From positions 17,373 to 81,372 of the forward strand of contig NZ_JABTYH010000020.1 in assembly GCF_013314975.1 (NCBI RefSeq): DNA of 64,000 nt. The letters are read 5' to 3'. The notes beneath the pieces are model-generated. The model was not told the origin of the DNA. It saw only the letters and a program-made list of their open reading frames with translations, and searched no databases. The stretch's first letter is position 1. The number at the start of each line of letters is the position of its first letter. Positions 54,858-64,000 of the stretch are shown here, one piece after another. The translations under genes and the position numbers were made by a program. Source of the stretch: Pseudarthrobacter oxydans. Lineage in GTDB: Bacteria > Actinomycetota > Actinomycetes > Actinomycetales > Micrococcaceae.

Positions 54858-54885
54858 ACTCTAACGCCTTGGGCCGCGGGACAAG
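54858..54885 (-). promoter_or_regulatory. possible dxs promoter
   Basis: CTTGTC, 16 nt, TAGAGT on the minus strand, about 35 nt before the dxs ATG. Lies after the hairpin that closes acn. Confidence 0.35.
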
Positions 54886-54899
54886 GCTCACCTGCACAG

Positions 54900-54938
54900 C
54901 CGAAGCCCCGGCTGGTCGGTGACCGGCCGGGGCTTCGG
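54900..54938 (-). terminator. hairpin after acnA
   Basis: 13-bp perfect stem CCGAAGCCCCGGC (54900-54912) with 54926-54938; the loop can fold again (GGTC/GACC). No T-run on either side. Sits 27 nt after the aconitase stop, a probable terminator separating acn from dxs. Confidence 0.65.
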
Positions 54939-54964
54939 AAGGTGGTGCCTGCTGTCAGGAACCG

Positions 54965-57790
<2,826 letters not shown>

Positions 57791-57842
57791 CGCAGGACTC
57801 CTCTCGCAACAGTTTCATCTTTGTCGCGCGGTTGACCGCCTG

Positions 57843-57864
57843 CTAGTTAGGAAGCCCTAATTAG
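57843..57864. promoter_or_regulatory. imperfect palindrome upstream of acnA
   Basis: CTAGTTAGG-aagc-CCTAATTAG, 9-bp arms with one mismatch, 53-74 nt before the acnA ATG. Placed and sized like an operator of a dimeric repressor. The sequence does not match the AcnR site I know from corynebacteria. Confidence 0.5.
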
Positions 57865-57969
57865 ATCCGGGCCCGAAAATTGCACACGGCCGGCCGTGAT
57901 TACGGAGCGCGACGTGGGACTACTACGGCCATCGTAGTCGAAAACGACGGTGGCATCATGGACCGGTCC

Positions 57970-59355
57970 TCAGGCGCGCGGCGTCAACAGGGCCACCGTC
58001 TCCAGGTGGTGGGTGTGTGGATACAGGTCGAAGGCCCGGAGGCCTGACAGGTCCCACCCGGCCTGGCGGAAGTACCCTACGTCCCGGGCGAACGACGCCG
58101 GATCGCAGGACACGTAAGCAATGGCACGGGGCTGCGCCTCAACCAGCTGCCCGACCACGGCCTTCCCCGCGCCCGCCCGCGGCGGGTCAAGGACCAGGGC
58201 GTCAAAGTTCCGCTGTTTCTGGCGGAGGATCCGCTCCACCCGGCCTTGGACGATCTCCACCTGCGGCGCTGCATGCAGGTTCTTGCGGGCGTCCCGGCTG
58301 GTTCCGGGAGCCCCCTCCACGGACAGGACAGAACCCGTCTCCCCCACGGCGTCGGCCAGGACGGCAGTGAAGAGTCCGGCGCCCGCGTAGAGGTCGGCCA
58401 CCACCGCGCCGGGGTGCAGGAAGCCGCCATCCTGGAGGAATTCTGTGACACCCCCCACAAGCGCTCCGGGCGCGTCGCGGTGGATCTGCCAGAATCCGGC
58501 ACCGGTTACCCGGTAGTCATGGCCGGCCGCGGTTTCCTGCACCCAGGTGCGGCCCCGCACCTGGGTTACGGCCTCGGTAGCGGGGTCAAAGGTGGCTACG
58601 GACACCTCGCCGGGCAGTTGGGCTGCGACGGCGTTAAGCCGCTTGGGCTTGGTTCCCGGACCTGGTGCCAGCAGCACCAGCGGACGTGAGCCGTTGGCCG
58701 GGGCGGCCACTTCCACCCGGTCGATGCCCTGCAGGTCGAGGTCCCAGAGGCGCAGGGCGTTGATGGCGTCGACGGCGAGGGGCATCTCCCGGACGGGAAC
58801 GATGTGCGTGGAGCGGTGCGCGTGCATGCCGAGCTTCCCGCCGGGGGTGACCGAGAAACTTGCGCGCGTCCGCCACCCGAGGCCGTTACCGCCGTCGTCC
58901 TGTCCGCCCACTGCTTCAACGCTGGGGCCGGCTCCATCCGGCAGCTGTCCGACGCCGGCAAGGCGCGTGAGCTGTTCAGCCAGGACCTCTGCCTTGAGGC
59001 TGCGCTGCCGGGCCAGCGTCATGTGGCCAAACTCCGCTCCCCCCACCGGGGGATGTCCGTGGCCCCACGCCCGCAGCGAATCGGCGGCATGCCAGAAGTG
59101 GTCCACGCGGTCCGGGGAGGCGGCAAGAACCTCCACGACGTCGGCCCGCCAGAATTTGGCCTTCTCTTCGGCATCCGTCAGGCGTACCCGCACCTTCTCG
59201 CCGGGAATGCCGTGCCGGACGAAAATTACGCGGCCCTCGTGCCTGGCGACGCAGTGGCCGCCGTGGGCCACCGGGCCGACGTCGAGCACTATTTCCGTGC
59301 CGGTGGCTCCGGCGGGTGGCTGGTGAGTCGTGTGCAACGGGGCCTTCGCAATCAT
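57970..59355 (-). CDS. TrmA/RumA-family RNA (uracil-5-)-methyltransferase
   Basis: 461-aa class I RNA methyltransferase. N-terminal TRAM/OB part (DVGPVAHGGHCVARHEGRV), a central substrate domain, then SAM motif ADLYAGAGLFTAVLAD, LVLDPPRAG and the catalytic cysteine in AYVSCDPASFARD; ends at HTHHLETVALL. It should methylate a uridine in tRNA or rRNA; which one cannot be told. Lies between acn and the KimA-like transporter (4-nt overlap), matching Rv2689c-Rv2690c order of mycobacteria. Confidence 0.9.
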   Translation of the reverse strand: MIAKAPLHTTHQPPAGATGTEIVLDVGPVAHGGHCVARHEGRVIFVRHGIPGEKVRVRLTDAEEKAKFWRADVVEVLAASPDRVDHFWHAADSLRAWGHGHPPVGGAEFGHMTLARQRSLKAEVLAEQLTRLAGVGQLPDGAGPSVEAVGGQDDGGNGLGWRTRASFSVTPGGKLGMHAHRSTHIVPVREMPLAVDAINALRLWDLDLQGIDRVEVAAPANGSRPLVLLAPGPGTKPKRLNAVAAQLPGEVSVATFDPATEAVTQVRGRTWVQETAAGHDYRVTGAGFWQIHRDAPGALVGGVTEFLQDGGFLHPGAVVADLYAGAGLFTAVLADAVGETGSVLSVEGAPGTSRDARKNLHAAPQVEIVQGRVERILRQKQRNFDALVLDPPRAGAGKAVVGQLVEAQPRAIAYVSCDPASFARDVGYFRQAGWDLSGLRAFDLYPHTHHLETVALLTPRA

Positions 59356-61328
59356 TGGACGTCCTGCAGGTTCTTGGCTTCTTCGGATGATTTCAGCTGC
59401 CAGGGAACGCTCGCCACCATGACGCCTGGTTCAAAGTGCAGCCGGGTCTTGATGCGGAGCGCTGTCTGGTTGTGGACCAGCTGTTCCCACCATTTGCCCA
59501 CCACGTATTCGGGGATGTACACAACGATCAGGTCCCGGGGCGAGTCACGCCGCATCTGCTTGACGTAGTCCATGATGGGCGTGACCGTCTCGCGGTAGGG
59601 GCTTGCCAGGACCGTCAGCGGCACGGGGATCTCCAGCTTGTCCCAGTCGGCCACGGTCTGCGCGGTTTCCTCCGGATCGATGTCCACGGTGACGGCGTCA
59701 AGCCGGGAGGGCCGGGAGGCCCTGGCATAGGCCAAAGCCCGCAGCACGGGCTTGCGCACGTGGGAGACCAGCAGGACGGCGTGCACCCGGGTGGGGAGGG
59801 CCCGGGGCGAGGCGTCCTCGTCCACTGCCAGTTCCCTGGCCACGTTGTCATAGTGGGCTTTGATGCTCCACATGATCAGGAACAGGATGAACATGGCCAG
59901 CAGGGCAATCCAGGCGCCCTGCTCGAATTTGGTGATCAGCACGATGACGAGGACCGTGGCTGTCATGCCGAAGCCGATGCTGTTGATAACGCGTGATTTG
60001 GCCATGCGGCGCCGGGCGGCTTTGTCCCTGGCCAGTTTGAGCTTCCGGCCCCAGTGCCGGACCATGCCGAGCTGGCTGGCCGTGAAGGAGATAAAAACCC
60101 CAACGATGTAGAGCTGGATGAGCTTGGTGACGTCCGCATTGAACGCCAGGATCAGCACCAGGGCGCCCGCGGCGAGGGCAAGGACGCCGTTGCTGAAGGC
60201 CAGCCGGTCGCCCCTGGTCCGCAGTTGCCGCGGAAGGTATCCGTCCTGGGCGAGGATCGAGCCGAGCACCGGGAAGCCGTTGAAGGCCGTGTTGGCGGCG
60301 AAGACCAGGATGACGCCGGTGGCGGCCACCACGATATAGAACGGTATGGATCCCGGCCCGAAGATGGTGTGGGCAATCTGGCTGATGGCCGGCGTCTGGA
60401 TGTACCCCTCGGGCAGCGGGTTGCCGTTGAGGAGGAACTCCGTTGCGGGGTCGAGGACGATGTGTACCTTGGTGGCGTTGGCCAGGTACATGATGCCCGC
60501 CAGCATGGTGGCGCCGATGACGCCCAGCAGCAGCAGGGTGGTGGCCGCATTCTTGCTTTTCGGCGGTCGGAAATTGGGCACGCCGTTGCTGATGGCTTCC
60601 ACGCCGGTCAGCGCCGCTGCTCCAGACGAAAAAGCGCGCAGCAGCAGGAAGGCGCCGGCGAGGCCGACCAGGCCTTCGTCAAACCCGGGGGCCGGGACGA
60701 TCGTGAACGCGGCGGAGGGTGCCTCCCCTAGTTGTCCGGTGGCCGCCTGGAAAATGCCCACGGCCGTCATGCCCAGGATGGCCGCCATGAAGAGGTAGGT
60801 GGGAATGGCAAACATGGTGCCTGCCTCTTTCACGCCGCGGAGGTTCACCAGGGCGAGGATCGCAACGCCGACGGCGGCAATTGCCGCCTGGTTGCCGTGT
60901 AGCGACGGGACGGCGGTGATGAGGTACGTGGCGGCGGAGGAAATGGACACCGCGACGGTGAGGACGTAGTCCACCAGCAGCGCAGAGGCCACGGTGAGGC
61001 CGGCGTACTTGCCGAGGTTTTCGCCGGCGATCTCGTAGTCGCCGCCGCCGGATGGGTAGGCGTGGACGTTTTGCCGGTAGGACGCCACAACGGTGAGCAG
61101 GACCACCATGACGGCCAGGCCCACCCAGGGCGAGAACGCCACCGCGCTGACACCCGCCAGCGCCAGGGTGAGCAGGATCTCATCGGGTGCGTACGCCACG
61201 GAAGAGAGGGCGTCGGAAGCGAAGACAGGAAGTGCGATCCGCTTGGGAAGCAGCGTATGGGCCAGCCGGTCATTTCGGAATGGCCGGCCCACCAGCACAC
61301 GCTTGGCGGCGTTCAATATTGTCAGCAC
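59352..61328 (-). CDS. KimA-like APC-family potassium transporter
   Basis: 658-aa membrane protein, about 12 hydrophobic helices, with a C-terminal cytoplasmic part of about 170 residues. Resemblance to the KimA/YdaO branch of APC transporters: FASDALSSVAYAPDE at the first helix, YRQNVHAYPSGGGDYEIA and GVEAISNGVPNFRPPKSKNAA. KimA is a K+/H+ symporter. The GTG start has TAGCTT 6 nt upstream and no ribosome site, so the message is probably leaderless. Divergent from two trkA genes. Confidence 0.85.
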   Translation of the reverse strand: MLTILNAAKRVLVGRPFRNDRLAHTLLPKRIALPVFASDALSSVAYAPDEILLTLALAGVSAVAFSPWVGLAVMVVLLTVVASYRQNVHAYPSGGGDYEIAGENLGKYAGLTVASALLVDYVLTVAVSISSAATYLITAVPSLHGNQAAIAAVGVAILALVNLRGVKEAGTMFAIPTYLFMAAILGMTAVGIFQAATGQLGEAPSAAFTIVPAPGFDEGLVGLAGAFLLLRAFSSGAAALTGVEAISNGVPNFRPPKSKNAATTLLLLGVIGATMLAGIMYLANATKVHIVLDPATEFLLNGNPLPEGYIQTPAISQIAHTIFGPGSIPFYIVVAATGVILVFAANTAFNGFPVLGSILAQDGYLPRQLRTRGDRLAFSNGVLALAAGALVLILAFNADVTKLIQLYIVGVFISFTASQLGMVRHWGRKLKLARDKAARRRMAKSRVINSIGFGMTATVLVIVLITKFEQGAWIALLAMFILFLIMWSIKAHYDNVARELAVDEDASPRALPTRVHAVLLVSHVRKPVLRALAYARASRPSRLDAVTVDIDPEETAQTVADWDKLEIPVPLTVLASPYRETVTPIMDYVKQMRRDSPRDLIVVYIPEYVVGKWWEQLVHNQTALRIKTRLHFEPGVMVASVPWQLKSSEEAKNLQDVQ

Positions 61329-61334
61329 CCCACA

Positions 61335-61363
61335 AAGCTAGTCTGATTCCCGGACGATGTCAT
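61335..61363 (-). promoter_or_regulatory. promoter of the KimA-like gene (leaderless)
   Basis: ATGACA, exactly 17 nt, TAGCTT on the minus strand; the -10 ends 6 nt before the GTG start, so transcription should begin at it. The best-formed of the leaderless candidates in the window. Confidence 0.55.
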
Positions 61364-61448
61364 GACGGGCGGCGGGCGGCTGCAGCCCGGACGCTGGCGG
61401 TAGAGTTCTAGCAGCAGGACCTTGACAGGATTACAGAGGAGAAACACC

Positions 61449-62123
61449 GTGGCGCATTTCGTGATCATGGGATGTGGCCGGGTGGGGGCGACGCTGGCAC
61501 ACACGCTGGAGGACGCCGGGCATTCTGTGGCCATCATCGACCAGGACGACCGTGCCTTCCGCCGCCTTCGGCAGGGGTTCACGGGCCGCAAGGTCACCGG
61601 TGTTGGCTTCGACCGGGACACCATGAAGCAGGCGGGGGTCGCTGAAGCGTACGCCTTCGCGGCGGTGTCCAGCGGTGACAACTCCAATATCCTTGCTACC
61701 CGCGTGGCGCGGGAAACGTTCCACGTCCCCCACGTCGTCGCCCGGATTTACGATCCCGGCCGTGCCGAGATCTACCAGCGCCTGGGCATTCCCACCGTGG
61801 CGGCGGTCCGCTGGAGCGCAGACCAGGTGCTCCGGCGCATCCTGCCCGAACAGCATCTCGCCGGTGATTTCCGGGAGCCCTCCGGCCGCCTGGTGCTGGC
61901 CGAACTGGACCTCGACGCCGGGTGGATCGGGCACCCGGTCAGCAGCATCGAAAAAGCCGCCGATATCCGGGTGGCTTACCTGACCCGCTTCGGTGAGGGA
62001 ATCCTGCCGGCCGCCGGTACGGCGTACCAGGACGGCGACACCGTGCACGCCATGCTCCAGGTGGACCGCAGCTCACAGGTCGCCCAGATCCTGGCCAAAG
62101 CCCCTGCCAAGGAGTCCCAGTGA
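61449..62123 (+). CDS. ceoB: TrkA-family potassium uptake regulator, first of pair
   Basis: 224-aa protein with an RCK N-terminal Rossmann fold (MAHFVIMGCGRVGATLAHTLE; GxGxxG) and C-terminal TrkA_C domain (GHPVSSIEKAADIRVAYL). Binds NAD(H) and gates K+ uptake. GTG start after AGAGGAG. The stop overlaps ceoC (GTGA). Divergent from the KimA-like transporter, as in mycobacterial Rv2690c-Rv2691-Rv2692. Confidence 0.9.
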   Translation: MAHFVIMGCGRVGATLAHTLEDAGHSVAIIDQDDRAFRRLRQGFTGRKVTGVGFDRDTMKQAGVAEAYAFAAVSSGDNSNILATRVARETFHVPHVVARIYDPGRAEIYQRLGIPTVAAVRWSADQVLRRILPEQHLAGDFREPSGRLVLAELDLDAGWIGHPVSSIEKAADIRVAYLTRFGEGILPAAGTAYQDGDTVHAMLQVDRSSQVAQILAKAPAKESQ

Positions 62124-62863
62124 AAGTCGTGATCGTTGGCGCGGGAAGCGTCGGATCGTCCATCGCCAGGGAACTGCTGGCGCACAAGCATGAGATCCTC
62201 CTCATCGACCTCAAGCCGGAAGTGATCGGACGGAGCGGCCTGCGGGGGGCACACTGGCTGGTGGGCGACGCCTGCGAGCTGAGCACGCTCCAGGGGGCCA
62301 AGGTTGAGGACGCGGACGTCGTCGTGTCGGCCACCGGTGACGACAAGGTCAACCTGGTGGTCTCGCTGCTGGCCAAGACGGAGTTCGGGGTGGGGCGCAC
62401 CGTGGGGCGGGTCAACAACCCCAAGAATGACTGGATGTTCAATGATTCCTGGGGCGTGGACGTTGCCGTCAACACGCCCCAGCTCATGACTGCCCTGGTG
62501 GAGGAAGCCGTGGAGATCGGCGACCTTGTCCGGCTGCTGACGCTCCAAACCGGCGTGTCCTCCCTGGTGGAGTTCACCGTCCCGCACGATTCGCACGTTA
62601 TCGGCAGCACCGTGGGCCAGATCCAGTGGCCGGAGGACTCCACGCTGGTGGCTATCCTTCGGGACCACGCCCCCATCACGCCGAGCCGTGACGACGTGAT
62701 CGACGGCGGCGACGAGCTGTTCTTCGTAACGACTATCGCCGCCGAGGACGAGCTGCGCGCACTGCTCTCCCCCGACTCCTCGGAACCGCCGCAGCCCAGG
62801 CCCTCTGACGAGGCGGGACACCTGGAGCAGCAGGGCCCGGAGGATGACGGGTTCGACGGCTAG
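62120..62863 (+). CDS. ceoC: TrkA-family potassium uptake regulator, second of pair
   Basis: 247-aa RCK protein: VIVGAGSVGSSIARELLAHK, LIDLKPEVIGRSG and a TrkA_C domain (SHVIGSTVGQIQWPEDS) with an extra 30-residue acidic Ser/Pro-rich tail. GTG start in a GTGA overlap with ceoB. The TAG stop shares CTAG with the stop of the opposite DUF3159 gene. Confidence 0.9.
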   Translation: MKVVIVGAGSVGSSIARELLAHKHEILLIDLKPEVIGRSGLRGAHWLVGDACELSTLQGAKVEDADVVVSATGDDKVNLVVSLLAKTEFGVGRTVGRVNNPKNDWMFNDSWGVDVAVNTPQLMTALVEEAVEIGDLVRLLTLQTGVSSLVEFTVPHDSHVIGSTVGQIQWPEDSTLVAILRDHAPITPSRDDVIDGGDELFFVTTIAAEDELRALLSPDSSEPPQPRPSDEAGHLEQQGPEDDGFDG

Positions 62864-63651
62864 TCTGCCGCGGCCGGGCCGTCCTTCGGCTGGGACTCCG
62901 GCGCGGGCTGGGCCGGGGCCGGCCGGGTGACAAGCCAGGCGATCCAGACGCCGAGGATGTACAGCGGCGCGCCCATGATGAGCCGGGTGGTGGCAAGGGC
63001 AGCAAGTCCGTCCGGACCCATGAGGTAGAGCGGAACCTGTACCGCCAGCCGGAGCGCAAGGACCGCAACGATGATCCACGTGCCCAGCTGGTAGGCCTTG
63101 ACCCGCGCCGGGTCCTTGCGCCAGTCGAGGCCTTCGTTCCGGATGAATCCGAAGAGCAGGCCCGCCACCGGCCATTTGAGGAAAATGGAGAGGACCATCG
63201 CCAGGATGTACCCGGCGTTGGTGAAGAAGCCGGGCAGGTAGAAGTCCTCCGCCTTGCCGGTGGTATTGGCCAGCCAGGCCGAGATGCCCACGCCCACCAC
63301 GCCGGCGAGTGCCTGCGTCAGGGGCTTGCGCTGGACCAGCCGGACCACTGTGAAGACGGCGGCCGCGGCAAGGGCCGCCACAAGGGACAGCGTCAGTTCC
63401 CGGGTGACGGTGAAGGCCACGAGGAAGACGAGTCCCGGAGCGATGCTTTCGGCAATGCCCTGGATCCCGCCTGCGCTCCGGAGGACGTCGACGCGTCCGT
63501 CGTGGGTCCGGTGCAGTCCCGCCTTGGCGGCATATTCCGCTGCCAGGCCCGCCATGGGGGAAGGTTCCTGCGCCGGGCCCGGCGTTCCTGCGTGGCCGGG
63601 AGTATCCGGCCCCTGGGATCCGGCGGAGGGGTCGGGCTGGGGCGCGGTCAT
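62860..63651 (-). CDS. DUF3159-family integral membrane protein
   Basis: 263 aa with a Pro/Gly/Gln-rich N-terminus (30 residues), then about six hydrophobic segments from residue 70. The sequence GIQGIAESIAPGLVFLVAFTV and FYLPGFFTNAGYI follow the actinobacterial DUF3159 pattern (e.g. Rv2693c). Role unknown, apart from its conserved place beside the TrkA pair and OB-fold protein. Stop overlaps ceoC's stop; start overlaps the OB-fold gene (ATGA). Confidence 0.82.
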   Translation of the reverse strand: MTAPQPDPSAGSQGPDTPGHAGTPGPAQEPSPMAGLAAEYAAKAGLHRTHDGRVDVLRSAGGIQGIAESIAPGLVFLVAFTVTRELTLSLVAALAAAAVFTVVRLVQRKPLTQALAGVVGVGISAWLANTTGKAEDFYLPGFFTNAGYILAMVLSIFLKWPVAGLLFGFIRNEGLDWRKDPARVKAYQLGTWIIVAVLALRLAVQVPLYLMGPDGLAALATTRLIMGAPLYILGVWIAWLVTRPAPAQPAPESQPKDGPAAAD

Positions 63652-64000
63652 TCGTTCTCCTGGCGGGACAGTATTTCGTAGCGTGGGTTGAACATGGTGG
63701 GCAGCCCGTTGTTCGTGGAAAGCATTCCGTCCAGCCGGATCTCAGCGCCGGCTTCAATGCCCGGCACGCGCCGGCGCCCCAGCCACACAACGCGGAGCCT
63801 TCCGCGCCGTGCACCGGGCTGGGCGGAGGCTTTCCCCGGCTCGGCGTCGGAAACCATGGCGCTGAAGGCGGCAGCCTGGTCTGCCGGGAGGAAAGTCACC
63901 GATTCGATGCGCCCCTGGCAGGTGACACGTCCCTTCTCCGGGAGCTGGCTGATGGGGAGCGTGCCGGCGTGCCGGGGCACACCGTCCGGTGCAGGATCAG
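63648..64000 (-). CDS. OB-fold nucleic-acid-binding protein, N-terminus beyond window
   Basis: At least 117 residues are visible. LPISQLPEKGRVTCQGRIESV opens a beta-barrel pattern, and RLRVVWLGRRRVPGIEAGAEIRLDGML closes it, as in the small OB-fold proteins next to DUF3159 (Rv2694c type). The frame stays open to the window edge; an internal GTG at 63980 may be used but is unlikely to be the start because conserved upstream residues continue. Probably binds single-stranded nucleic acid (inference). Confidence 0.8.
   Translation of the reverse strand, partial: DPAPDGVPRHAGTLPISQLPEKGRVTCQGRIESVTFLPADQAAAFSAMVSDAEPGKASAQPGARRGRLRVVWLGRRRVPGIEAGAEIRLDGMLSTNNGLPTMFNPRYEILSRQENE

Overview
The window is a GC-rich chromosomal segment from an actinobacterium. 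A mycothione reductase, an MT0933-type antitoxin, a DUF3000-RNase D pair, a kimA-like/ceoB/ceoC block and the actinobacterial trp-operon membrane protein all point to Actinomycetota. The gene order and style suggest an Arthrobacter/Pseudarthrobacter-like member of the Micrococcaceae (inference; no database search was possible). Almost everything is core metabolism, densely packed, with many 1-4 nt start/stop overlaps. I see no prophage, transposase, CRISPR array or secondary-metabolite cluster.

Layout. 1-26.1 kb is read almost entirely right to left. From the right it holds def-fmt-rsmB-rpe (translation start/end chemistry and a pentose-phosphate enzyme), then an FMN riboswitch driving ribD-ribE-ribB-ribA-ribH, then hisE-hisG and hisF. 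A lone plus-strand TIGR03085-type gene and a 26-bp perfect inverted repeat follow, then hisI-trpE-(membrane protein)-(HGxxPAAW protein)-trpC-trpB-trpA-lgt, gltB-gltD and a truncated pyk. Amino-acid, riboflavin and ammonium-assimilation genes therefore lie side by side. 26-28 kb holds a PD-(D/E)XK nuclease-like gene and a divergent tRNA cluster (Val-CAC on minus; Gly-Cys-Val-Gly-Val on plus).

28-41 kb is mostly plus strand: a small antitoxin-family protein, a BenE transporter, a minus-strand ZapE ATPase, sseA-sufE-ybaK, a minus-strand alpha/beta hydrolase, an unknown protein fused by overlap to msrB, a DUF6421-SDR pair behind a strong inverted repeat, a threonine-aldolase-like enzyme, DUF3000 and RNase D. 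A 32-bp tandem/inverted repeat array then precedes a fadA-fadB beta-oxidation operon that carries a 16-bp palindromic operator inside its promoter.

44.8-64 kb: an ECF transporter (fused ATPase, EcfT, S component), mycothione reductase, a nucleoside hydrolase, an aldo/keto reductase, an unknown protein, DUF402 and dxs, aconitase, a TrmA-family RNA methyltransferase, a KimA-like potassium transporter divergent from two TrkA proteins, DUF3159 and an OB-fold protein running off the end. The acn-to-OB-fold order resembles the Rv2689c-Rv2694c neighbourhood of Mycobacterium tuberculosis.

The most interesting signals are non-coding: the repeat array, the operator-like palindromes before fadA, the DUF6421 gene and acn, and a recurring TANNNT box 6-9 nt before about ten start codons, which predicts leaderless mRNAs. 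Among proteins, DUF6421 shows an HDxxH...EE pattern that hints at an unrecognised metal enzyme. I did not find a convincing wholly new multi-gene system.
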